A stretch of DNA of 64,000 nucleotides from Rhizobium herbae (GTDB lineage: Bacteria; Pseudomonadota; Alphaproteobacteria; Rhizobiales; Rhizobiaceae), in the NCBI RefSeq assembly GCF_019511375.1, contig NZ_JAEUAO010000002.1:682001-746000 (forward strand), written 5' to 3'. Position 1 is the first letter of the stretch, and every line of letters begins with the position of its first letter. Under the pieces are notes generated by a model. It made no database searches. It saw nothing but the letters and a program-made list of their open reading frames with translations, and was not told where the DNA came from. A program made the translations under genes and the position numbers. Of the stretch, positions 8,219-17,622 are shown one piece after another.

Positions 8219-9275
8219 TGAGCCGCTTTGCCGCGGGGATTGGCATCCGCGCAATTCCAGCCGGTCGGTGCCGGCTCGGCTGGTGCTAAAGGACGAGCAG
8301 ATCGCTGCTGTTGCGGAAGAGGGCGAAGAAGCAGCGCTCGCTTCCGCGGCCTTTCCGCTCCTGGAGATTTCGGCGCGTGTGGGGTCGATCCCTCGAAGAG
8401 TCGGATTTCCAGGTGGTTCCCTGTTCGAAACCGCTGACAACGATGCGATCGACCGTCTGCTGCTTGCCAGAGGGCACAGGCGTGCAGGCCTCGTCCATGG
8501 CCTCGAGCGGTTTCACCCCCGCTTGCTGCTCTTCGTTGCGGCCGTTTTCATTCTGTCCGGCCTGGTCTACCGTTACGCTCTGCCGGTTCTGGTCGAGATT
8601 GCCGTTGCCGTCACGCCACCGGTCGTGCCGCGGCTGATGTCGGTCAGCACGCTGGAAACGCTTGATCGAACCGTGCTCGACGAAACCAGACTGGACGAGG
8701 CGAAGAAACGCGCGATTTCCGAAGGCTTCGCCCGCATCGCGGCGCAATCGGCCCGTGGCGCTTCTGCCTACACGTTGAATTTCCGGGAGGGTGGAGCGAT
8801 CGGTCCGAACGCCTTCGCACTGCCGGACGGAACGCTGATCATCACCGACGAACTCGTTGAACTCGCCGGCAATGACACGGAAATGCTTGTGGGCGTGTTG
8901 GCACACGAGATCGGTCATGTCGAACTGGAACACAGCCTGCGGCAGATCTACCGCGCGGCGGGCATGGCCGGCCTGATCATGTTGATCGCCGGGGACGTGG
9001 GAGAGAGCGTCGAGGACCTGCTTGTCCAGGGCGGCGGTCTGGTCGCGCTGTCCTATTCGCGAGCGGCAGAAACCGCGGCCGACCGCCATTCGGTCGCATT
9101 GATGGAAAAGGCCGGATACGATCCCGCCGCCATTGCTCGTTTCTTCGATATCCTTGAGAAGAAACTCGGAGATACGTCCGGCACGAGTATCCTGTCGACA
9201 CATCCAGGCACCCCGGAGCGCAAGAAGGCGATCCTCGATCTCACGGCGTCGTTGGGACGGCAGACACCGGACTAG
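8208..9275 (+). CDS. M48 family zinc metalloprotease, membrane-anchored
   Basis: The zinc site HEIGH (His233, His237) is followed by the third-ligand region ETAADRHSVALMEKAGYDP, as in HtpX/BepA-type M48 peptidases. One hydrophobic anchor lies at about residues 105-125 (LLLFVAAVFILSGLVY), with the catalytic domain after it. I chose a TTG start at 8208 because GAGGG sits eight bases upstream; it overlaps the DUF898 gene by 11 bp, suggesting translational coupling. TTG 8202 is an alternative. The substrate is unknown; a role in envelope quality control is inference. Confidence 0.85.
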   Translation: MASDEPLCRGDWHPRNSSRSVPARLVLKDEQIAAVAEEGEEAALASAAFPLLEISARVGSIPRRVGFPGGSLFETADNDAIDRLLLARGHRRAGLVHGLERFHPRLLLFVAAVFILSGLVYRYALPVLVEIAVAVTPPVVPRLMSVSTLETLDRTVLDETRLDEAKKRAISEGFARIAAQSARGASAYTLNFREGGAIGPNAFALPDGTLIITDELVELAGNDTEMLVGVLAHEIGHVELEHSLRQIYRAAGMAGLIMLIAGDVGESVEDLLVQGGGLVALSYSRAAETAADRHSVALMEKAGYDPAAIARFFDILEKKLGDTSGTSILSTHPGTPERKKAILDLTASLGRQTPD

Positions 9276-9343
9276 GCATTTTCTGGATCGGAAGATCGAC
9301 GTCGGATGACTGGCGATGATCACACCGAGGTGATTTTCTGCTT

Positions 9344-9360
9344 TTTGGAATTGTTCCAAA
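9344..9360. promoter_or_regulatory. Irr-type iron control element (ICE-like) upstream of rirA
   Basis: TTTGGAA-TTG-TTCCAAA is a perfect 7-3-7 palindrome. It differs from the ICE consensus TTTAGAA-N3-TTCTAAA by one base per arm. It lies about 140 bp before rirA, near a possible TATATG -10 at 9374-9379. Confidence 0.65.
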
Positions 9361-9377
9361 CTGTCATCCGTTCTATA

Positions 9378-9392
9378 TGAGGATGACAGTCA
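9378..9392. promoter_or_regulatory. IRO-like box (RirA site) upstream of rirA
   Basis: TGA-N9-TCA with flanking symmetry (ATGA…TCAT) matches the iron-responsive operator consensus. It lies 17 bp downstream of the Irr-like palindrome and would allow autorepression. Confidence 0.5.
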
Positions 9393-9497
9393 TGAAATCA
9401 CCGGCAGAGTCGCTGCTCCGCGTTGTGATTTCGACAGGCCGGGAGGCTCAACGGTTCACGGACCGAGGGGTGCAAAAATCTGGAGCGGGAGTAAATA

Positions 9498-9959
9498 ATG
9501 CGCCTGACGAAGCAAACGAACTATGCAATCCGCATGCTGATGTATTGCGCCGCCAATGACGGGCATCTGAGCCGCATTCCTGAGATCGCCAGGGCATATG
9601 GCGTATCCGAACTCTTTCTGTTCAAGATTTTGCAGCCGCTCAACAAGGCTGGCCTTGTTGAGACGGTCCGCGGCCGCAACGGTGGTGTGCGCCTGCCGAG
9701 GCCTGCGGCGGAGATCAGTCTCTTCGACGTCGTCAAAGTGACTGAGGACAGCTTTGCCATGGCGGAATGTTTCGAGGCGGGGGAGATCGATTGCCCGCTC
9801 GTCGATAGCTGCGGCCTGAACGCGGCGCTGCGCAAGGCGCTGAACGCTTTCTTCGAAGTCCTGCAGCAGTATTCCATCGACGATCTGGTAAAGGCCCGGC
9901 CGCAGATCAACTTCCTGCTCGGTCTCGACCAACTGACCCACCCGAAGACAGCAGCGTGA
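9498..9959 (+). CDS. rirA: Rrf2-family iron-responsive regulator RirA
   Basis: This 153-residue Rrf2 protein is very close to rhizobial RirA. It starts MRLTKQTNYAIRMLMYCA, has the HTH segment SRIPEIARAYGVSELFLFKI and carries the three Fe-S cluster cysteines Cys91, Cys99 and Cys105 in CFEAGEIDCPLVDSC. With its cluster bound, RirA represses iron-uptake genes in iron-replete cells. A GGGAG ribosome site precedes the ATG. The leader of about 110 bases carries Irr-like and IRO-like boxes, in keeping with reciprocal Irr/RirA control in Rhizobiaceae. No iron-uptake genes lie beside it. Confidence 0.95.
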   Translation: MRLTKQTNYAIRMLMYCAANDGHLSRIPEIARAYGVSELFLFKILQPLNKAGLVETVRGRNGGVRLPRPAAEISLFDVVKVTEDSFAMAECFEAGEIDCPLVDSCGLNAALRKALNAFFEVLQQYSIDDLVKARPQINFLLGLDQLTHPKTAA

Positions 9960-10010
9960 GCCTCATCCTTTAAATTGGGTGAGACGTTTGTCCGGGCTTT
10001 TTTGTGGGTT

Positions 10011-10400
10011 CTATGTCCTTGTCAGATATTCCCTGAGGATGAATTCGATCGCAGTGGGATCGAGTTCCGCCTTATCGATACGGAAATCGGCGCCGTATTC
10101 CTCGAACTTCTCGAAGTAGGGGTCGGCGAGGGATGAGGAGATCACCCCGATCGGCCCGATAAAGCCCTGTTTGCGCATCGCTGGCACGGTTTCGCGAAAA
10201 TCTGCCTGCGGCTGCAGCCGGTTGTCCATCAACACCATCGACACGCGCTTCCCCGATGTGATGAAGTCGAGGGCGGCTTCGATCGTTTCGCAATAATGCA
10301 GATGGATTTCTGCGCTCGAAACCCTTTTCATCAGGCCGCGCATGATCAGATTTTCGGCCGGATCATCATCGACGAGCAGGATGTGAATTGGTTCTGTCAT
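10011..10400 (-). CDS. Single-domain response regulator
   Basis: The 129-residue receiver domain has no output domain. It has the acidic pocket DDD at 11-13, phosphoacceptor Asp59 (VLMDNRL) and a Ser pair in place of the usual single Thr/Ser (GVISSS). The conserved Lys is in FRIDKAEL, with Ala rather than Pro after it. It lies 82 bp downstream of a LuxR-type gene on the same strand and may be co-transcribed. The partner kinase is unknown. Confidence 0.85.
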   Translation of the reverse strand: MTEPIHILLVDDDPAENLIMRGLMKRVSSAEIHLHYCETIEAALDFITSGKRVSMVLMDNRLQPQADFRETVPAMRKQGFIGPIGVISSSLADPYFEKFEEYGADFRIDKAELDPTAIEFILREYLTRT

Positions 10401-10482
10401 GATGATCTGCTGTTCTTTTCAGTGGAATGGCTGATGAAGAAGACCGGCGCGGTATGCTCCTTTCCGATTTGCGGTGTGGGTA

Positions 10483-11193
10483 TCACTGGATGATCTGCTC
10501 CCGTATCGCCTTGGCTACCATCTGGGTTCGATTGACCACGTCGAGTTTCTTCAGGATCGTCGCCGTGTGCGAGTTGACCGTGTGTTCGGAGACGGAGACG
10601 ATCAGGGCGATCTCGCTCGCCGTTTTGCCATGAGATATCCAGCGCAGTATCTCGGTTTCCCTTGGCGTCAGGCCCAGGCCCGCCTTGTTGGAGAGGACCA
10701 GCCGATAGAAATAATCGAAGGCGCAGACCGCATCATAACAGAGCTCGAAATGCGCCTGCTGGTCTATGTCCTCGCAATCGCCAAGAAACAGCACCGCGTA
10801 GCGAGCGCCGTTCAGTCCCGTCACCGGCACGCAGATCAGCATTTCGAAACCGAGCTGCTCCACGAGGTTGCCACCTTGGCCGTGAGGCGGGTCGTCGGCT
10901 TTCCATATAGAAGGAATGATTGACTTGTGAAGGCTCTTATAGGCAACGGAGTCGCCGAAGCGGTGACGTTTGTCATACTCTTCCGCAAGGCCTGCCGGCA
11001 GGTCATGCAGTGCAAGCCGATTCGACAGCATGCAGGCGCCACCTTCGTTGCCGAGTTGCAGGATGGCGAAATGGTCGAAACCAAAACGCAGCGACATCGT
11101 ATGGAAAATTCGAAAGAAATCGACCCGATTGAGAGCTTTCTCCAAATCGTTGTCGAAATGGTATCGCCGGTGGTTGTTCAAAAGAGTTGCCAC
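10483..11193 (-). CDS. LuxR-family regulator with autoinducer-binding-like domain (LuxR solo)
   Basis: The C-terminal LuxR/GerE helix-turn-helix is clear (LTPRETEILRWISHGKTA…, …VNSHTATILKKLDVVNRTQMVAKAI, last 65 residues). The N-terminal ~150 residues resemble the autoinducer-binding fold (FDHFAILQL, WKADDPPHG, CVPVTGLNG). No luxI-like synthase is in the window. The start is uncertain: GTG 11193 has GGGGA upstream and gives the family's usual 236 residues, while TTG 11253 would add 20 residues without a ribosome site. Confidence 0.75.
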   Translation of the reverse strand: MATLLNNHRRYHFDNDLEKALNRVDFFRIFHTMSLRFGFDHFAILQLGNEGGACMLSNRLALHDLPAGLAEEYDKRHRFGDSVAYKSLHKSIIPSIWKADDPPHGQGGNLVEQLGFEMLICVPVTGLNGARYAVLFLGDCEDIDQQAHFELCYDAVCAFDYFYRLVLSNKAGLGLTPRETEILRWISHGKTASEIALIVSVSEHTVNSHTATILKKLDVVNRTQMVAKAIREQIIQ

Positions 11194-11677
11194 GACGCCG
11201 CCGTCCCCAGGTGCCACGCGATATGAGTGTAGCGCGCGGATCACTTTAGGCAACTGCTAGTTCAGCGAAAAAGCCAATTGTCGACGGTTTTGAAGGTTGT
11301 GACGGTGGATTCGCGAGAAGAGGGAGAACTGCATATGGTCGCTCGGTCTATCCCCGCCTGGCAGACTTCGGCGTGGCAGTCCTCCCAGCCCCGCAGAAGC
11401 CCTATGCCATGAGGGCGGCTTGATCGCTATCCGCGCAATTTGGGATTGACAGCGGCGGTAAAGCGAATTCGATTCGATCAGCTGCTCTCTCGAGTGAAAA
11501 AAATCGTGTATGGCCGCCCCATTTGTCTTGTTCGGAAGAATTTTCCAATTGGACAAATTTTTTTGGGCGGTTATTGCATTGCGCGATCAAATGTCGTTCC
11601 ATCCGGCCTTGACCGGAAGCAATGGCGTTCTGCGTCAGAAAAATATGAGAACAAGAACAAAACTGGGAAACAAGCTC
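11194..11677. other. Intergenic region between the LuxR gene and the dipeptide operon
   Basis: No convincing gene is seen on either strand. A good -35 hexamer TTGACA is at 11446-11451, with only a weak -10 (TCGATT) 17 bases later. An A/T tract (11550-11570) lies nearer the operon start. No terminator or operator stands out. Confidence 0.5.
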
Positions 11678-13273
11678 ATGAAAAAGCTCTCTACTCTCCT
11701 TGCAGCAACCGCAATCGTCACTTTGATGGCAGGTTCTGCATGGTCGAAGACATTGGTCTATTGCTCCGAAGCATCGCCGGAAGGCTTCGATCCGGGCCTC
11801 TACACGGGCGGCCAGACTTTCGATGCGTCATCGCGCACGGTCTATAACCGTCTGGTGGAGTTCAAGCATGGCTCGACGGAGCTCGAACCCGGCCTGGCTG
11901 AAAGCTATGAGGTCTCCGCCGACGGCACCGAATACACTTTCAAGCTGCGCCCTGGCGTCAAGTTCCAGACCACCGAATTCTTCACGCCGACCCGCGAACT
12001 CAATGCCGACGACGTCATCTTCTCGTTCGAGCGCCAGTACAAGGCTGACAACCCCTGGAACAAGTACGTTGCTGGCGCTTCCTGGGAATATTTCTCGGGC
12101 ATGGGTTTCCCGGACCTGATCGAGTCGATCACCAAGGTCGATGACCTGACGGTCAAGTTCAAGCTGAAGCGGGCCGAAGCGCCGTTCCTCGCAAACCTCG
12201 GCATGGATTTCGCCTCTATCCTGTCGAAGGAGTATGCAGACAAGCTCGCCGCTGACGGCAAGATGGAGTTGATGAACCAGCAGCCGCTTGGCACCGGCCC
12301 GTTCACGTTCGTAGCCTACCAGACGGATGCTGCGATCCGCTACAAGGCCAATCCGGACTACTGGGCAGGCAAGGAAAAGATCGACGATCTCGTATTCGCC
12401 ATCACCACTGACGCCGCAATCCGTGCGCAGAAGCTGAAGGCCGGCGAATGCCACATCATGCCGTATCCGAACGCAGCCGACGTTGCCGAGCTGAAGAAGG
12501 ACGAGAACCTGACGGTTTTGGAGCAGGAAGGCCTGAACGTTGCCTACCTCGCCTACAACACGCTCGTTCCGCCTTTTGACAAGGTTGAGGTGCGCAAGGC
12601 GCTCAACATGGCCGTCAACAAGCAGGCTATCGTCGATGCCGTGTTCCAGGGGGCCGCAAAAGTCGCCAAGAATCCGATCCCGCCGACGATGTGGTCCTAC
12701 AACGACGCCATCGAGGACGACAAGTATGATCCCGAAGCGGCCAAGAAGATGCTTGAAGAGGCTGGCGTCAAGGATCTCAAGATGAAGATCTGGGCCATGC
12801 CGGTCGCCCGTCCGTACATGCTGAACGCACGCCGGGCAGCGGAACTGATGCAGGCTGATCTGGCCGCGATCGGTGTGACGGTCGAAATCGTCTCCTATGA
12901 GTGGGCTGAGTATCTGAAGCTGTCCTCCGCCAAGGACCGCGACGGTGCGGCCATCCTCGGCTGGACCGGTGACAACGGTGATCCGGACAACTTCCTCGAT
13001 ACACTGCTCGGTTGCGACGCTGTCGGCGGCAACAACCGCGCCCAATGGTGCAACAAGGAGTTCGACGACCTGATGACCAAGGCCAAGGCCACCTCCGACG
13101 TCGCAGAGCGCACGAAATACTACGAAGAAGCCCAGGTGATCTTCAAGAGGGAAGCCCCCTGGAACACGCTCGACCACTCGCTCGTCTTCGTTCCGCTGAG
13201 CAAGAAGGTCTCCGGCTTCGTCATGGATCCGCTCGGTATTCACCGCTTCAACGGCGTTGATATCGCAGAGTAA
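11678..13273 (+). CDS. Dipeptide/oligopeptide ABC transporter, periplasmic binding protein
   Basis: The 531-residue SBP family 5 protein has a Sec signal peptide (MKKLSTLLAATAIVTLMAGSAWSK) and the DppA-like opening LVYCSEASPEGFDPGLYTGG. It contains the family motif LRPGVKF, then LGTGPF…Y, and ILGWTGDNGDPDNF near the end. It captures peptides in the periplasm for the permease encoded downstream. I chose the ATG at 11678, which begins the signal peptide; earlier in-frame Mets would bury it. It is first in a five-gene transport operon ending with a RidA gene. The exact ligand cannot be read from sequence. Confidence 0.92.
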   Translation: MKKLSTLLAATAIVTLMAGSAWSKTLVYCSEASPEGFDPGLYTGGQTFDASSRTVYNRLVEFKHGSTELEPGLAESYEVSADGTEYTFKLRPGVKFQTTEFFTPTRELNADDVIFSFERQYKADNPWNKYVAGASWEYFSGMGFPDLIESITKVDDLTVKFKLKRAEAPFLANLGMDFASILSKEYADKLAADGKMELMNQQPLGTGPFTFVAYQTDAAIRYKANPDYWAGKEKIDDLVFAITTDAAIRAQKLKAGECHIMPYPNAADVAELKKDENLTVLEQEGLNVAYLAYNTLVPPFDKVEVRKALNMAVNKQAIVDAVFQGAAKVAKNPIPPTMWSYNDAIEDDKYDPEAAKKMLEEAGVKDLKMKIWAMPVARPYMLNARRAAELMQADLAAIGVTVEIVSYEWAEYLKLSSAKDRDGAAILGWTGDNGDPDNFLDTLLGCDAVGGNNRAQWCNKEFDDLMTKAKATSDVAERTKYYEEAQVIFKREAPWNTLDHSLVFVPLSKKVSGFVMDPLGIHRFNGVDIAE

Positions 13274-13289
13274 TCTTTCATTCTATCTA

Positions 13290-13345
13290 TGCCACCGCAG
13301 GTGTGGTGGCAGTTACCGGCGGCTCGATTTCCTCGGGCCGCCGGT
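13290..13345 (+). other. Two RNA hairpins between the binding-protein and permease genes
   Basis: Hairpin 1 pairs TGCCACC (13290-13296) with GGTGGCA (13305-13311). Hairpin 2 pairs ACCGGCGGC (13315-13323) with GCCGCCGGT (13337-13345), a perfect 9-bp stem. Neither has a T run. They probably stabilise the upstream mRNA and reduce read-through, giving more binding protein than permease. Confidence 0.7.
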
Positions 13346-13366
13346 TTCACAACCGGACTAACGCCC

Positions 13367-14371
13367 ATGTTGCGCTTTATTTTCGGACGGCTTGCCGTCC
13401 TGATCCCCACGTTTATCGGGGTATCCATTATCGCTTTCTCCTTCATCCGCCTGCTTCCCGGTGATCCGGTAATGCTGATGTCGGGCGAGCGCGTGATGTC
13501 TCCCGAACGCCATGCCCAGCTGATGGCCGACCTCGGCCTCGACCGGCCGATCTACATCCAGTATTTCGACTATCTCCTGGACCTGTTGCAGGGCGATTTC
13601 GGCAGCTCGATCGTCACCAAACGTGCCGTGCTGACCGATTTCCTTCAGTTGTTCCCCGCAACCATTGAGCTGTCTCTCTGCGCCATCGTTCTGGCCGTTT
13701 GCCTCGGCGTTCCGGCAGGCGTGCTGGCCGCGGTCAAGCGCGGTACCTGGCTCGATCAGACGCTGATGGGGACTGCGCTGGTCGGTTATTCCATGCCGAT
13801 CTTCTGGTGGGGGCTGCTGCTCGTCATCTTCTTCTCGGGATATCTCGGTTGGACGCCCGTCTCGGGCCGTATCTCGCTGATGTACTTCTTCCCGCAGGTC
13901 ACAGGTTTCATGCTGATCGACAGCCTCATCTCGGGGCAGGCGGGCGCCTTCAAATCGGCGGTCACCTATCTGATCCTGCCGACCATCGTGCTTGCAACGA
14001 TCCCGCTGGCTGTCATCGCCCGCCAGACGCGCTCCGCCATGCTGGAAGTGCTCGGCGAGGACTATGTGCGGACCGCCCGCTCGAAAGGCCTCTCGCCATT
14101 CCGGGTGATCGGTATCCACGCGCTGCGCAACGCCCTGATCCCGGTCGTCACCACCATCGGACTTCAGGTAGGGGTTCTGCTCGCCGGCGCGATCCTGACC
14201 GAAACCATCTTCTCCTGGCCGGGTATCGGCAAGTGGATGGTCGATTCGGTGTTCAAGCGCGACTATCAGGTGGTGCAGGGCGGCCTGATGCTGATCGCCG
14301 CCGTGATCATGGTCGTCAACCTCATCGTCGATGTGCTCTACGGCTTCATCAATCCGCGTATCCGGCACTAG
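13367..14371 (+). CDS. Peptide ABC transporter permease (DppB type)
   Basis: The 334-residue inner-membrane permease begins MLRFIFGRLAVLIPTFIGVSIIAFSFIRLLPGDP, the DppB/OppB signature. It has the ABC-facing EAA loop (EDYVRTARSKGLSPFRVIGIHALRNALIPV) and about six transmembrane helices. The start is the Met opening that signature; the ribosome site (GGACTAACGCCC) is poor, so an upstream start is possible. It pairs with the permease encoded 10 bp downstream. Confidence 0.9.
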   Translation: MLRFIFGRLAVLIPTFIGVSIIAFSFIRLLPGDPVMLMSGERVMSPERHAQLMADLGLDRPIYIQYFDYLLDLLQGDFGSSIVTKRAVLTDFLQLFPATIELSLCAIVLAVCLGVPAGVLAAVKRGTWLDQTLMGTALVGYSMPIFWWGLLLVIFFSGYLGWTPVSGRISLMYFFPQVTGFMLIDSLISGQAGAFKSAVTYLILPTIVLATIPLAVIARQTRSAMLEVLGEDYVRTARSKGLSPFRVIGIHALRNALIPVVTTIGLQVGVLLAGAILTETIFSWPGIGKWMVDSVFKRDYQVVQGGLMLIAAVIMVVNLIVDVLYGFINPRIRH

Positions 14372-14381
14372 GAGGGGTCCG

Positions 14382-15275
14382 ATGACTGTTGTCGAACTCA
14401 AAACCACCACACCGCCGACCGGTCTCGCCGAGTTCTGGTTCTATTTTTCCCGCAGCAAGGGCGCGGTGATCGGTCTTGCGGTATTCCTGATCATTCTGTT
14501 CCTGGCCATTTTCGCTGCGTTCGTGGCACCACATAGCCCCAGCATTCAAAACCGCGAGGTGCTGTTGCTGCCGCCGGCCTGGGCCGAAGGCGGCAGGTTC
14601 ACCTATTTCCTCGGAACCGACGCCGTCGGCCGCGATATCCTGTCCCGCCTGATCTATGGCGCGCGCTTCTCGCTGTTTATCGGCGTTGTCGTTGTCAGTC
14701 TTTCGGTTGTTTCCGGCGTGCTTGTCGGTCTGATCGCAGGCTATTTCCGCGGCCGCACCGATACGATCATCATGCGCGTAATGGACATCATCCTGGCGTT
14801 TCCGTCGCTGCTTCTGGCTCTCGTGCTGGTCGCCGTTCTCGGGCCGGGGCTGCTCAACGCGATGATTGCGATCTCGCTCGTCAACCTGCCGCATTTCGTC
14901 CGCCTGACCCGTGCGGCGGTGATGACCGAGCGCACCAAGGACTACGTCATCGCCTCGAAGGTGGCGGGGGCCGGGACGCTGCGGCTGATGTTCCTGACCA
15001 TCCTGCCGAACTGCCTCGCGCCGCTGATCGTTCAGGCAACGCTTGCCTTTTCGGCTGCCATTCTCGATGCGGCAGCTCTGGGCTTCCTCGGCATGGGTGC
15101 CCAGCCGCCGACGCCGGAATGGGGCACGATGCTGGCCGAAGCGCGCGAATTCATCCAGCGCGCTTGGTGGGTCGTGACGTTCCCCGGGCTTGCCATTCTC
15201 ATTACCGTTCTTGCCATCAACCTGATGGGAGACGGCCTGCGCGATGCGCTTGATCCCAAGTTGAAGAGGTCGTGA
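14382..15275 (+). CDS. Peptide ABC transporter permease (DppC type)
   Basis: The 297-residue permease shows FLGTDAVGRDILSRLIYGAR, the DppC hallmark, the EAA loop (KDYVIASKVAGAGTLRLMFLTILPNCLAPL) and the ending MGDGLRDALDPKLKR. An AGGAGGGG ribosome site precedes the ATG. Its TGA overlaps the next gene's ATG by one base. Confidence 0.92.
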   Translation: MTVVELKTTTPPTGLAEFWFYFSRSKGAVIGLAVFLIILFLAIFAAFVAPHSPSIQNREVLLLPPAWAEGGRFTYFLGTDAVGRDILSRLIYGARFSLFIGVVVVSLSVVSGVLVGLIAGYFRGRTDTIIMRVMDIILAFPSLLLALVLVAVLGPGLLNAMIAISLVNLPHFVRLTRAAVMTERTKDYVIASKVAGAGTLRLMFLTILPNCLAPLIVQATLAFSAAILDAAALGFLGMGAQPPTPEWGTMLAEAREFIQRAWWVVTFPGLAILITVLAINLMGDGLRDALDPKLKRS

Positions 15276-16125
15276 TGTCCCTTCTCGAAGTCGAAAATCT
15301 GGTTGTCGAATTCCAGACGGCGTCCGGGCCTTTCCGCGCCGTTAACGGCGTATCGCTCAAGGTGAACGAGGGCGAGGTGCTGGCGATCGTTGGCGAGTCC
15401 GGTTCGGGCAAGTCGGTGTCCATGCTCGCGGCAATGGGCCTTTTACCCTGGACCGCGAAGGTGACCGCCGACAAGCTGCAGTTCAACGGCATCGACCTGC
15501 TCGGCATGTCGTCGTCGGAGCGCCGCAGGATCGTCGGCAAGGACATTGCCATGATCTTCCAGGAACCCATCGCCAGCCTCAACCCCTGTTTCACGGTCGG
15601 CTTCCAGATCGAAGAGGTGCTGCGCCTCCATCTTGGTCTCGACAAGGCGGCCCGCAGGGCGCGTGCCATCGAGCTTTTCGAACTGGTGGGCATTCCTAAT
15701 CCGGCCGAACGGCTGAGCCATTTCCCGCACCAGATGTCCGGCGGCCAGTGCCAGCGCGTCATGATCGCGATTGCGCTTTCCTGCAATCCGAAACTGTTGA
15801 TCGCCGACGAGCCGACGACGGCCCTCGACGTGACGATCCAGAAGCAAATTCTGGATCTCCTGATGCGGCTGCAGGCGGAGCATGGCATGGGGATGATCAT
15901 CATCACCCACAACATGGGCGTGGTGGCCGAAACCGCTGACCGCGTCATCGTCCAGTACAAGGGCCGCAAGATCGAGGAGGCGGACGTGTTGTCGCTGTTT
16001 GAATCCCCCAGAAGCGCCTATACGCGCGCGCTCCTTTCGGCCCTGCCGGACAATGCTACCGGCGACCGGCTACCGACGATTGCCGAGTTTCTCACCGACG
16101 ACCAGATCTTTGCAGGAGCTGTCCG

Positions 16126-16129
<4 letters not shown>
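15275..16129 (+). CDS. Peptide ABC transporter ATPase (DppD type)
   Basis: This 284-residue ATPase has Walker A GESGSGKS, Q-loop FQEP, signature MSGGQCQRV (Cys where Arg or Met is usual), Walker B LLIADEPTTALD and the His switch ITHNMG. It is about 40 residues shorter than typical DppD, because the C-terminal oligopeptide/Cys-rich extension is reduced. GAGG lies upstream of the ATG. A GTG immediately before it could serve as an alternative start. Confidence 0.9.
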
Positions 16130-16950
<821 letters not shown>

Positions 16951-17077
16951 TTCCAACCAGGTGGAACGACGCGAGCTTTTTCGCAATGACGGTTTCGCTT
17001 GTGAGAAATCTGCGATAAATCGCCAGCGTCTCAACATTCACAGATGCGGCCCGCCGCAAACCACGAGGACTATGAAG

Positions 17078-17422
17078 ATGGACATCAAACGCTTCGAAAC
17101 CGGCCCGCGCATGAGCCAGGCCGTCGTGCACAACGGCACGGTTTATCTCGCCGGTCAGGTCGGCAATGCCGGCGACGACGTTGCGACCCAGACCAAGCAG
17201 GCGCTCGCCGAGGTCGATCGTCTGCTGGCGCTCGCAGGCACCGACAAGAGCCGCATCCTGTCGGCAACGGTCTGGCTGGCCGACATGGTCGATTTCCCGA
17301 AGATGAACGCAGTCTGGGACGCCTGGGCATCGCCGGGCAACACACCGGCGCGTGCGACCGGCGAAGCCAAGCTTGCAAGCCCGGAATACCTTGTCGAGGT
17401 CATCGTTATCGCGGCTCTCTAA
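17078..17422 (+). CDS. RidA family (YjgF/YER057c/UK114) protein
   Basis: The 114-residue RidA-fold protein includes GTVYLAGQVGNAGDDVATQTKQALAEVDRLLA and the conserved region NTPARATGEAKLASPEYLVEVIVIAA with the active-site-type Arg. RidA proteins hydrolyse reactive enamine/imine intermediates from amino-acid metabolism. I chose the ATG at 17078 (GAGGA eight bases upstream) over 17072, which is too close to that site. It is last in the peptide-transport operon and has its own terminator, suggesting a role in breakdown of the imported amino compounds. Confidence 0.88.
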   Translation: MDIKRFETGPRMSQAVVHNGTVYLAGQVGNAGDDVATQTKQALAEVDRLLALAGTDKSRILSATVWLADMVDFPKMNAVWDAWASPGNTPARATGEAKLASPEYLVEVIVIAAL

Positions 17423-17470
17423 GGCGCGTACACAATAGGGCCGGCTCGACGGTCCGCTGGGGAATTCATG

Positions 17471-17502
17471 CCGGCGCCTCCAGGGGCGCCGGTCTTTTAT
17501 TT
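17471..17502 (+). terminator. Terminator of the peptide transport-ridA operon
   Basis: A perfect CCGGCGCC/GGCGCCGG stem with a 6-nt loop is followed by TCTTTTATTTTT. Confidence 0.88.
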
Positions 17503-17550
17503 TTGGAATCCTGCTTCCCAACCCATGTCTACGCGTTGCCTCTGTGGGGC

Positions 17551-17576
17551 GGAACAAACTGGGGTCCTGCTGCGTT
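17551..17576 (+). promoter_or_regulatory. EcfG-type promoter (GGAAC-N17-CGTT)
   Basis: This exact match to the general-stress sigma consensus lies 47 bp before the small membrane protein gene at 17623. It could also feed the kinase operon behind it. Confidence 0.7.
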
Positions 17577-17622
17577 AAGTTGCGCATCCTTACGGATCTG
17601 GTTCGAGCACAGGGAATGTGTC

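Noticed and set aside
11828-13243. 471-codon open frame antisense to the peptide-binding protein gene
   Set aside because: GC-rich third positions keep the opposite strand open; the plus-strand product has a signal peptide and family motifs.
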